From contig JAUYDO010000075.1 in assembly GCA_030691835.1 (NCBI GenBank), positions 1 through 8,357 of the forward strand: DNA of 8,357 bases, in the 5' to 3' direction. The stretch comes from Dehalococcoidia bacterium. GTDB taxonomy: Bacteria > Chloroflexota > Dehalococcoidia > Dehalococcoidales > UBA3254. Below, in pieces: positions 1 through 5,237 of this stretch (its first letter is position 1; every line of letters starts with the position of its first letter). A model generated the notes under the pieces. The model was not told the DNA's origin, searched no databases, and saw only the letters and a program-made list of their open reading frames with translations. The position numbers and the translations under genes are program-made.

Positions 1-980
1 ATCAAGCCTTTCGTTATATCCAGGCCGTGGTCGAGGCAGAACCTGTAAATCTGCGGGAACCTGGTGGTCACGAGCTGTGGCGGCCGATGGGTGACGTCCA
101 GGAAGACCCTGTCTGAGCCGGTCTTTCTCATCTCGAAGAGAATACTGCGCGCCACGACGTCGCGGGGCGCCAGCTCTGCATCCGGCGCGTAGTCCGGCAT
201 GAAGCGGTAGCCTTCGACGTTGCGCAGGATGCCTCCTTCGCCCCTGACCGCCTCGGTGATGAGGAAGGGCGGCACACCGGGGAGGCGCAGAGCCGTGGGA
301 TGGAACTGGAAGAACTCCATGTCCGTAATCTCGGCGCCAGCCTGGTACGCCAGGGCTACACCGTCGCCGGTGGCTATCTCCGAGTTGGTGTTGAATTTAT
401 ATAGCTGTCCGGCGCCGCCGGTCGCCAGCACCAGGTATTTGCACTCGTAGTCTTCGGTCAAGCCGGTGCGGAGGTCGAGGGCTTTTAATCCATTGACCTT
501 TCCCTTTTCAACAATGATATCCGTAGCCAGGGAGTACTCCAGCACGTGAATTTTGTAGGAGCGCACCCGTGTGCTTAGTGTCGCTTCGATGACGGCGCCT
601 GTGGCATCGCCGCCGGAGTGCAGGACCCTGGGCACGCTGTGAGCCGCCTCCAGGGTGAGGGCGATAGCGCCGTTGAGGGTGTCGAAGGGCACACCGAGCT
701 TGACCAGGTCGGAGATGCGGTCCGGGGCTTCATCGGTGAGTATGCGCACCGCCTCGGGGTCGTTCAAGCCGGCGCCGGCGCTGACGGTGTCCTTAAAATG
801 AAGCTCGGGAGAATCGTTCCTGCCGATGGCAGCCGCGATTCCGCCCTGTGCATGCCTGGTGTTGGTATCGTCAATGTCGCCCTTGGTTACCACCAGCACA
901 CTGCCCTGCTCCCGTGCCAGCAGTGCGGTGTACAGCCCGGCGATGCCGCTGCCGACTATTACGTAGTCGTACTTGTTCAT
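1..980 (-). CDS. nadB: L-aspartate oxidase, C-terminus cut by the window edge
   Basis: NadB oxidises L-aspartate to iminoaspartate, the first step of quinolinate and NAD synthesis; it is a cytosolic FAD enzyme that can use oxygen or fumarate as acceptor. The frame is open from the ATG at 980 to the left edge, giving 326 residues of a family usually near 510-540. Visible motifs are the dinucleotide-binding GSGIAG (10-15), RHAQGG (42-47), EAAHSVPRVLHSGGDATG (111-128), QFHPTAL (225-231), ITEAVRGEGG (241-250) and ELAPRDVVAR (269-278). E111, H227 and R273 match the conserved active-site residues of the family. The HSxxRVLH and DATG motifs favour NadB over SdhA. The position of the SdhA covalent-FAD histidine is Asn40 here, so FAD should be bound non-covalently. 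The gene lies beyond a terminator and appears to have its own promoter. No Shine-Dalgarno precedes the ATG. Confidence 0.93.
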   Translation of the reverse strand, partial: MNKYDYVIVGSGIAGLYTALLAREQGSVLVVTKGDIDDTNTRHAQGGIAAAIGRNDSPELHFKDTVSAGAGLNDPEAVRILTDEAPDRISDLVKLGVPFDTLNGAIALTLEAAHSVPRVLHSGGDATGAVIEATLSTRVRSYKIHVLEYSLATDIIVEKGKVNGLKALDLRTGLTEDYECKYLVLATGGAGQLYKFNTNSEIATGDGVALAYQAGAEITDMEFFQFHPTALRLPGVPPFLITEAVRGEGGILRNVEGYRFMPDYAPDAELAPRDVVARSILFEMRKTGSDRVFLDVTHRPPQLVTTRFPQIYRFCLDHGLDITKGL

Positions 981-987
981 TAAATCT

Positions 988-996
988 ATTATAGCA
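988..996 (-). promoter_or_regulatory. Extended -10 promoter of nadB
   Basis: On the minus strand this reads TGCTATAAT, a perfect TATAAT -10 hexamer (993 down to 988) with the TGn extension. No good -35 hexamer is seen at 16-18 bp. Transcription would start about seven bases on, near 981, immediately before the nadB ATG at 980, so the message would be leaderless or nearly so. This agrees with the lack of a ribosome site upstream of nadB. The promoter lies just after the terminator of the preceding operon, as expected for an independent unit. The sequence match is direct; the start site is inferred. Confidence 0.65.
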
Positions 997-1023
997 GAAT
1001 TGATTGTCGTTCTGAGGACTGAT

Positions 1024-1053
1024 AAAAAAAGAGGGGCGCTTTAGCGCCCCTCT
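1024..1053 (-). terminator. Rho-independent terminator after the fumarase beta gene
   Basis: Perfect 11-bp inverted arms at 1030-1040 and 1043-1053 (minus strand AGAGGGGCGCT / AGCGCCCCTCT) form a very GC-rich hairpin with a tiny TTTA-type loop. On the minus strand it is followed directly by a run of seven T (1030 down to 1024). It begins 21 bases after the TAG stop of the fumarase beta gene and lies before the nadB promoter. It should end the sucD-to-fumarase transcript and insulate nadB. The T tract fits only minus-strand termination. Confidence 0.93.
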
Positions 1054-1074
1054 CCAACACCCCATCGCAAATAG

Positions 1075-1632
1075 CTATTTCACCGCCACCCTGTACTTCG
1101 CTTTGCCTTCTTCGTACAGGTCGCCGCCGTAGATATCATTGATAACGGTGACCGGGAAGTCAACCACTTCCAGCTTCCTGACCGCCTCAGCGCCGAGCTC
1201 CTCGTAGGCGATGACGTCGGACTTCTTGATGCCCTTGGCGATTAGCGCCCCGGCGCCGCCGATGGCGGCGAAGTATACCGCCTTATATCTCTTCATGGCG
1301 TCCTTGACCGCAGTGGTACGGTTGCCCTTGCCAATCATCCCCTTCAAGCCGGCTTCCATCAGGCGCGGGGAGAAGCTGTCCATGCGTCCGCTGGTGGTCG
1401 GACCCGCCGAGCCGATGACCTGTCCCGGCTTGGCTGGAGACGGACCCATGTAGTATACGGTCGCCCCCTTGATGTCAAAGGGCAGAGGCTGTCCCTTGTC
1501 CAGCGTCTCAACGAGCCTCTTGTGCGCCGCATCACGGGCGACATACATTGTGCCGGTGAGCAGGACATTGTCTCCCGCCTTGAGGTCTTTTATGATTTCA
1601 TCGGTCAAAGGCAGTTTTACTTTCTTCAGCAT
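1075..1632 (-). CDS. fumB (beta subunit): Class I fumarate hydratase, beta (C-terminal) subunit
   Basis: This is the smaller half of a two-subunit, iron-sulfur fumarase (fumarate + water <-> malate), equivalent to the C-terminal domain of the long class I enzymes. The 185-residue length is typical. Family motifs are TGTMYVARDAAHKRL (26-40, with RDAAHKR), YYMGPSP (60-66), GSAGPTTSGRMD (74-85), GKG (101-103) and AYEELGAEAVRKL (142-154). The protein has no Fe-S cysteines, as expected, since these lie on the alpha subunit. The start at 1632 is chosen because GGAGG (1643-1639) sits six bases upstream. The frame stays open to 1806, but that extension translates the repeat element and lacks family similarity. 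Its partner alpha gene lies about 3.6 kb upstream, beyond the four SDH genes, which is an unusual separation. A terminator follows 21 bases after the stop. Tartrate dehydratase beta subunits are related, but the SDH context favours fumarase. Confidence 0.9.
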   Translation of the reverse strand: MLKKVKLPLTDEIIKDLKAGDNVLLTGTMYVARDAAHKRLVETLDKGQPLPFDIKGATVYYMGPSPAKPGQVIGSAGPTTSGRMDSFSPRLMEAGLKGMIGKGNRTTAVKDAMKRYKAVYFAAIGGAGALIAKGIKKSDVIAYEELGAEAVRKLEVVDFPVTVINDIYGGDLYEEGKAKYRVAVK

Positions 1633-1634
1633 GC

Positions 1635-1673
1635 TTATCCTCCGGTAACAGCTTTTATTAGGCATCCGCGCAT
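1635..1673 (-). CDS. Possible 12-residue leader ORF ahead of the fumarase beta gene
   Basis: On the minus strand ATG at 1673 opens a 12-codon frame, MRGCLIKAVTGG, ending in TAA at 1637-1635, two bases before the fumarase beta ATG (1632). A consensus AAGGAGG (1690-1684) lies ten bases upstream of its ATG. The GGAGG serving the fumarase beta gene is embedded in its last Gly-Gly codons. This is the layout of a translationally coupled leader peptide. It could equally be chance, or a former gene start left behind after the adjacent repeat inserted at 1694. No function is recognised and the peptide has no known family motif. Confidence 0.3.
   Translation of the reverse strand: MRGCLIKAVTGG
1639..1643 (-). 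promoter_or_regulatory. Ribosome binding site fixing the fumarase beta start
   Basis: GGAGG on the minus strand, six bases before the ATG at 1632. It decides against the longer in-frame reading (up to 1806), which would run through the inverted-repeat element. A second strong AAGGAGG at 1690-1684 is too far from 1632 to serve this start and fits the possible 12-codon leader ORF instead. Confidence 0.85.
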
Positions 1674-1693
1674 CGTCCAAAATCCTCCTTAAC

Positions 1694-1803
1694 AGGCTGT
1701 CTAAAAAGTGCCAAAAATATCGCCGGTGGCACAGGCGTCCCTGCCTGTGAGACGGCTTGCAGGCACGGAGGCCTGCAGTACCATTACCCTTTTTAGACAG
1801 CCT
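1694..1803. repeat. MITE-like 110-bp inverted-repeat element with two internal hairpins
   Basis: The element is bounded by a perfect 15-bp inverted repeat, AGGCTGTCTAAAAAG at 1694-1708 and its complement at 1789-1803. Inside are two independent hairpins, each with a 7-bp stem and a 6-base loop: CACAGGC/GCCTGTG (1730-1736 with 1743-1749) and TGCAGGC/GCCTGCA (1758-1764 with 1771-1777). Both share a CAGGC...GCCTG core. The whole could fold as a three-way junction, in DNA or in the mRNA. It encodes no credible protein. Transposon-like ends, no coding capacity and an intergenic position suggest a MITE or REP/BIME-like element. No target-site duplication could be identified at the ends, so mobility is inferred. 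It lies between sdhB and the fumarase beta gene, four bases upstream of a strong AAGGAGG. Confidence 0.7.
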
Positions 1804-1852
1804 CAAGAGGGGGATTTAAGATGATATATTTTGAGTTTCGCGGGAAGCTCCT

Positions 1853-1861
1853 TTTATATCA
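1853..1861 (-). promoter_or_regulatory. Possible internal promoter for the fumarase beta gene
   Basis: In the AT-rich stretch after sdhB (1804-1881) the minus strand reads TGATATAAA, a TGn plus TATAAA extended -10 with the same layout as the nadB promoter. No clear -35 is present. If active it would start near 1846 and let the fumarase beta gene be transcribed apart from the SDH genes, through the repeat element. No terminator is seen directly after sdhB, so read-through from upstream is also likely. Confidence 0.3.
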
Positions 1862-1881
1862 ATAGTTTTTAACATTGCCCG

Positions 1882-2703
1882 TCATTTCTTCACCGTGAAG
1901 GGCGGGACCTGGATTTTGGGCTTGGTTTCGGTGGGCGGCGGGTAGATTTCTGCGGGTTTCTCTTTCCTTCCGCCTCCCAGTGACTGGACCGCCATCTTTC
2001 TCTTCAGCAACTGGATGGCAAAAGCCGGGTCAACGCCCTTGGGACAGGCCTCGGAGCAAGCACCGGCAAGGTGGCAATGCCAGGCGCCGTGGTTGGAGTC
2101 CGCTATCTCGAGCCTCTCCTTTGCGCCGGCGTCACGGCTATCGGCACAGTAGCGATAGCACTGACCAAGCGCCTGGGGACCGAGAAATTTTGCATCGGAG
2201 GCGGAGGTGGGACACGCCGAAACGCATATGCCGCACTTGATGCAGTAAGAGAACTGCTCAAAAGCCTCCACCTCGTCGGGGAGCTGTTCGTACTCCCTGG
2301 TCGGCTTCGCCATCTCATCCTCGTCGTTGCGGATGATGAATGGTTTTATGGACTTGTGCCTGTCGAACATGGGCATGAGGTCAACCGCCAGGTCTTTGAT
2401 AATGGGCGCGTTGGGCAGAGGTTTGACCGTTATTACGTTAGAATGGAACTCCTCTATCTGGGTGTGGCAGGCGAGGTGGGGGTAGTTATTGACCAGCATG
2501 CCGCAGGAGCCGCATATACCCATGCGGCAGGAGGTACGGAAAGCCAGGGTACTGTCCAGGTTCTCCTTAATATAAATCAAGCCGTCAAGGATGGTCGTAC
2601 CGCGCTTGGTGGGCACGGTAAACTCCTGCATATGAAGCTGACTATCCTTTTCCGGGTCGTATCTCTGAACTCTGAATGTTACTTTCGAAGCATGTTCTGC
2701 CAT
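1882..2703 (-). CDS. sdhB: Succinate dehydrogenase/fumarate reductase iron-sulfur subunit
   Basis: SdhB carries electrons from the flavoprotein to the membrane anchor. The 273-residue product has an N-terminal [2Fe-2S] ferredoxin domain with Cys59, Cys64, Cys67 and Cys79 (SCRMGICGSCG), then a C-terminal domain. There CIKCGIC (Cys154, 157, 160) plus Cys220 should hold the [4Fe-4S] cluster, and Cys164, Cys210 and Cys216 the [3Fe-4S] cluster; CHLAGAC lacks the extra cysteine that would make it [4Fe-4S]. Trp208 precedes the last cluster motif. Start 2703 is chosen because AGGAGGA (2713-2707) lies three bases upstream and the domain begins at once; the open frame to 2904 runs back through sdhD and is spurious. 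The ribosome site overlaps the sdhD stop, suggesting coupling. Oddities are two extra cysteines (182 and 186, in QCYRYCADSRD) and a proline-rich C-terminal tail of about 36 residues. Confidence 0.95.
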   Translation of the reverse strand: MAEHASKVTFRVQRYDPEKDSQLHMQEFTVPTKRGTTILDGLIYIKENLDSTLAFRTSCRMGICGSCGMLVNNYPHLACHTQIEEFHSNVITVKPLPNAPIIKDLAVDLMPMFDRHKSIKPFIIRNDEDEMAKPTREYEQLPDEVEAFEQFSYCIKCGICVSACPTSASDAKFLGPQALGQCYRYCADSRDAGAKERLEIADSNHGAWHCHLAGACSEACPKGVDPAFAIQLLKRKMAVQSLGGGRKEKPAEIYPPPTETKPKIQVPPFTVKK

Positions 2704-2706
2704 TAT

Positions 2707-2713
2707 TCCTCCT
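2707..2713 (-). promoter_or_regulatory. Ribosome binding site fixing the sdhB start
   Basis: AGGAGGA on the minus strand, overlapping the TAG stop of sdhD (2714-2712) and lying just before the sdhB ATG at 2703. It places the start at MAEHASK rather than at the longer upstream methionine near 2904. Confidence 0.8.
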
Positions 2714-3068
2714 AGCGAGACGACATCAGGGCGAGCGGTACGTAGCTTGCCCAGATAAAGACAATCACGCCGCCGACGATGAAGAGCCAATTGACGGCGC
2801 GCAACGCTTTCTCCGAGGTGGTTAGCTCCAGTATTATACCCCTCAAGCCGTACAGGGCATGGTAAAGGGCGAATACCAGCAAGAGGATGTATATTACCAC
2901 CCATCCGCTCTGGGTCGCTCGACCTATCGTTGACGCCCAGGAAGTCGGGTCCAGCTCACCGGTAGCCAGGACGTTGTTAAGGTGCTGTACCGCCATATGA
3001 ATTCCCAGGAACACGGCTGTCCCTACGGCGCTCAGCAAAAACAGCAGACGTAAACGAGTCCTGAACAT
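2712..3068 (-). CDS. sdhD: Succinate dehydrogenase membrane anchor, second subunit
   Basis: This 118-residue integral membrane protein has three hydrophobic segments, at about 7-28, 55-80 and 91-113. Position between sdhC and sdhB and the helix-2 motif YHALYGLRGIILE (69-81) identify it as the second anchor of the SDH complex, which carries haem and helps form the quinone site. His24 in helix 1 and His70 in helix 2 are the likely haem ligands; His29 is a further candidate. The motif HALxGLRxI is shared with SdhC, suggesting the two anchors arose from one ancestral fold. Start 3068 has GGAGGAGG (3082-3075) six bases upstream, encoded within the last glycine codons of sdhC, with only two bases between the genes. 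Sequence conservation in this family is low, so the assignment rests on topology, motif and context. Confidence 0.85.
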   Translation of the reverse strand: MFRTRLRLLFLLSAVGTAVFLGIHMAVQHLNNVLATGELDPTSWASTIGRATQSGWVVIYILLLVFALYHALYGLRGIILELTTSEKALRAVNWLFIVGGVIVFIWASYVPLALMSSR

Positions 3069-3070
3069 TG

Positions 3071-3517
3071 TTATCCTCCTCCCACAAGACGGTTAAGCAG
3101 AAATACCAGAAGCAGGATAACGATAACCGCTATGGCAAGCATGGTGTACCCGCGCTTCCGGCGCAGGGCGTCCTGGTAAGGGTAGACAGGGCGTTTGGGC
3201 TTGCCCAGAGTAATGCCGAACTCCTGTAATATCAGGCGCAGACCGTTCAGGGCATGGATGACAAAGGCGAAGGCTACCAGTATCAGCCCGACTTCAAACA
3301 GAGGCTGTTTGAGGAAGCCGGTGGTCATCTGCCACACGGACTCTCCCTGACGGCGGAAGAAGGTTGTCTCGATAAGATGGAAAATGCCAAAGAGCAAAAT
3401 GCCGAGACCGGTGACTCTATGGAGTGTATAGAGGTAGCGCTCCATCTTGTAGTTGCCAGCCCAAAACCAACCGCCGGCACCGAGAAGGTTCGGGCGATGC
3501 TTTGCTTCTGCTTGCAT
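3071..3517 (-). CDS. sdhC: Succinate dehydrogenase cytochrome b subunit
   Basis: SdhC is the main haem- and quinone-binding anchor of the complex in the cytoplasmic membrane. The 148-residue protein has a hydrophilic N-terminus with the classic HRVTG motif (33-37) leading into helix 1 (about 35-53, with His47 in FHLIE). Helix 2 (about 72-97) ends in HALNGLRLILQEFG (88-101), and helix 3 spans about 124-142. His47 and His88 are likely haem ligands. The start at 3517 follows AAGGAGG (3529-3523) by five bases; this site overlaps the TAA of sdhA, indicating tight coupling. The protein ends in GGG, whose codons carry the sdhD ribosome site. SdhC and SdhD together supply four helix histidines, the pattern of a dihaem two-subunit anchor. 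Confidence 0.92.
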   Translation of the reverse strand: MQAEAKHRPNLLGAGGWFWAGNYKMERYLYTLHRVTGLGILLFGIFHLIETTFFRRQGESVWQMTTGFLKQPLFEVGLILVAFAFVIHALNGLRLILQEFGITLGKPKRPVYPYQDALRRKRGYTMLAIAVIVILLLVFLLNRLVGGG

Positions 3518-3527
3518 AAACGCCTCC

Positions 3528-5237
3528 TTAGTACTTCCTTTCCACAGGTTGCCACATGGTGATGGTTACCGGTATATAGTCAAGGCGGGGTCCCTGGGGC
3601 GTGTAGTACGCCATGGTGTGCTTGAGCCAGTTGACGTCGTCACGAGTTGGAAAGTCACGCCGCGAGTGCGCCCCGCGGGACTCTTTGCGGGCTAGAGCGC
3701 CGGTCACAATGATTTCCGATAGGTCGAGAAGGTTACCGGCTTCCAGCGCGCTCATGAGGTCGGTATTATAGATGCGCCCGGTGTCGTTGACCCTGAGATA
3801 AGGCACCAGCTTTCTAAGCTCCTTTATCCTGTTGAGTGCCTTTTCCAGTCCGTCGCCGGTCCGGAAGACGCCGACTTCGCCGTCCATCGTCTTCTGTAGC
3901 TCTTTGCGGACGGCGAAGCTGGTCTCCTTTCCGTTGTTGCTGAAGCGCTTGAATATGCTGTTCTCTTCATCCTGCAAAGCGGAGTCCGGCGGTAAGTCCG
4001 GGTAGTTCTGCGTCTTAGCCGCGAACTCCGCCGCCTTATCACCGGTGATTTTACCCCAGACCAGGCACTCGGCGGTTGAGTTGGAGCCGAGGCGGTTAGC
4101 GCCGTGTAGCGAGCCGCAAGCCGCTTCCCCGGAACACCAGATGCCCGGCACCGGCGTTGCGCCATCCAAATCGGTATGAACACCACCCATGAAGTAGTGT
4201 GCCGCAGGGCGGATGGGGATTGGCTCCTTGATTGGGTCTATAAAGTTTAGCTTGATTGTTACTTCGCGTATCATGGGCAGGCGCTCATTGATTTTATCGG
4301 CGCCGAGGTGAGTAAGGTCGAGGTTGATAGCCATTATACCTTCAGGACCTGTGACGCCTCTGCCCTCCTCGATTTCCGTCTGCTCCGAGCGGGAGACTAT
4401 ATCGCGGGGAGCCAGCTCCATCTTGGCTTTAGCGTATTTTTCCATGAACCTTTCGCCCTTGACATTGCGCAGGTAAGCGCCCTCGCCCCTGGCGGCTTCC
4501 GTAATCAGGATGCCGGAGGGCACCAGACCGGTAGGATGGAACTGGACAAACTCAAGGTCTTTGATTGGCAGTCCGGCGCGATAAGCCATCGCCATGCCGT
4601 CGCCCGTCGCTGTGAGCGAGTACGTAGTGAAGCCAAACATGCGGCAGGCACCACCGGTGGCGATAACCATGGCTTTACCCTGGACTGCGAAGAACTCACC
4701 GGTAGTCAGGCTCCACACCGTTACGCCGCAGAACTGACCGTTTTTTGTAAGTATCGAGGAGACATAGCACTCATCATACCGGGTAACGTTTTCAAACTTC
4801 TGCAGTGTGTCATAAAGGGCTTGCATCTCGAAGAAGCCAGTCTTATCGGCGGCAAAGGTGGCTCTATCATAGCTGTGACCGCCAAATGGTCGCTGGTCCA
4901 TTCGCCCATCTTTGCGGCGCGACCACGGGATGCCCCAGTGTTCCAGCAGCAAAAGCTCTTTTGGTATTTCCTCAACGAAGCGCCAGACCACATCCTGGTC
5001 AGCCAGAAAGTCAGCTCCCCTGACCGTGTCCCAGGCGTGGAGCTCAAGGCTGTCGCCGAGCTCCGGCTGCATTACCGCCGCGGTGCCACCTTCGGCGCAG
5101 ACCGAGTGGGAACGCATGAGCTGTACCTTAGAAATGATACCGACGTCAAGCTTTTCGTTCCGGGCGGCTTCTATAGCCGCTCTAAGACCGGCAAGCCCGG
5201 AACCTACCACAATAACATCATGTTTTAGTTTCCTCAT
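3528..5237 (-). CDS. sdhA: Succinate dehydrogenase/fumarate reductase flavoprotein subunit
   Basis: SdhA interconverts succinate and fumarate at a covalently bound FAD on the membrane-attached complex. The 569-residue length is normal. Motifs are the FAD-binding GSGLAG (12-17), RSHSVCAEGG (42-51) with His44 as the covalent FAD ligand, GGHSYDR (119-125), QFHPTG (232-237), ITEAARGEGAYLRN (245-258) and ELAPRDIVSR (274-283). Also present are AAHYFMGGVHTD (345-356), GEAACGSLHGANRLGSNS (370-387) and a C-terminal ESRGAHSRRDFPTRDD. His234, Arg278, His347 and Arg382 match the dicarboxylate-binding and catalytic residues. The ATG at 5237 overlaps the fumarase alpha TGA by four bases (ATGA) and has AGGAAG (5250-5245) seven bases upstream. 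Sequence alone does not tell succinate oxidation from fumarate reduction. NadB in the same window is a paralogue, but the covalent His, SdhBCD neighbours and C-terminal domain make SdhA clear. Confidence 0.96.
   Translation of the reverse strand: MRKLKHDVIVVGSGLAGLRAAIEAARNEKLDVGIISKVQLMRSHSVCAEGGTAAVMQPELGDSLELHAWDTVRGADFLADQDVVWRFVEEIPKELLLLEHWGIPWSRRKDGRMDQRPFGGHSYDRATFAADKTGFFEMQALYDTLQKFENVTRYDECYVSSILTKNGQFCGVTVWSLTTGEFFAVQGKAMVIATGGACRMFGFTTYSLTATGDGMAMAYRAGLPIKDLEFVQFHPTGLVPSGILITEAARGEGAYLRNVKGERFMEKYAKAKMELAPRDIVSRSEQTEIEEGRGVTGPEGIMAINLDLTHLGADKINERLPMIREVTIKLNFIDPIKEPIPIRPAAHYFMGGVHTDLDGATPVPGIWCSGEAACGSLHGANRLGSNSTAECLVWGKITGDKAAEFAAKTQNYPDLPPDSALQDEENSIFKRFSNNGKETSFAVRKELQKTMDGEVGVFRTGDGLEKALNRIKELRKLVPYLRVNDTGRIYNTDLMSALEAGNLLDLSEIIVTGALARKESRGAHSRRDFPTRDDVNWLKHTMAYYTPQGPRLDYIPVTITMWQPVERKY

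Noticed and set aside
1694..1803. CRISPR array or riboswitch as an explanation of the repeated CAGGC hairpins
   Set aside because: There are only two short stems with no regular spacer-repeat periodicity, and the perfect outer inverted repeat fits a MITE-like element better; no conserved riboswitch core was recognised.
1633..1806. N-terminal extension of the fumarase beta gene
   Set aside because: The extra 58 residues translate the inverted-repeat element and have no similarity to fumarase; GGAGG six bases before 1632 fixes the start there.
1804..1881. Terminator directly after sdhB
   Set aside because: No GC-rich hairpin followed by a T run is present; the stretch is simply AT-rich with one possible extended -10.
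2071..2715. A 214-codon open frame on the plus strand opposite sdhB
   Set aside because: Antisense to the cluster-binding part of SdhB, with no family motifs.
2704..2904. N-terminal extension of sdhB
   Set aside because: It would overlap most of the second half of sdhD in another frame; a ribosome site precedes the ATG at 2703 and the ferredoxin domain begins there.
4308..5228. A 306-codon open frame on the plus strand opposite sdhA
   Set aside because: It is fully antisense to a clear sdhA with intact motifs, and its translation resembles no known family; it is a codon-bias shadow.
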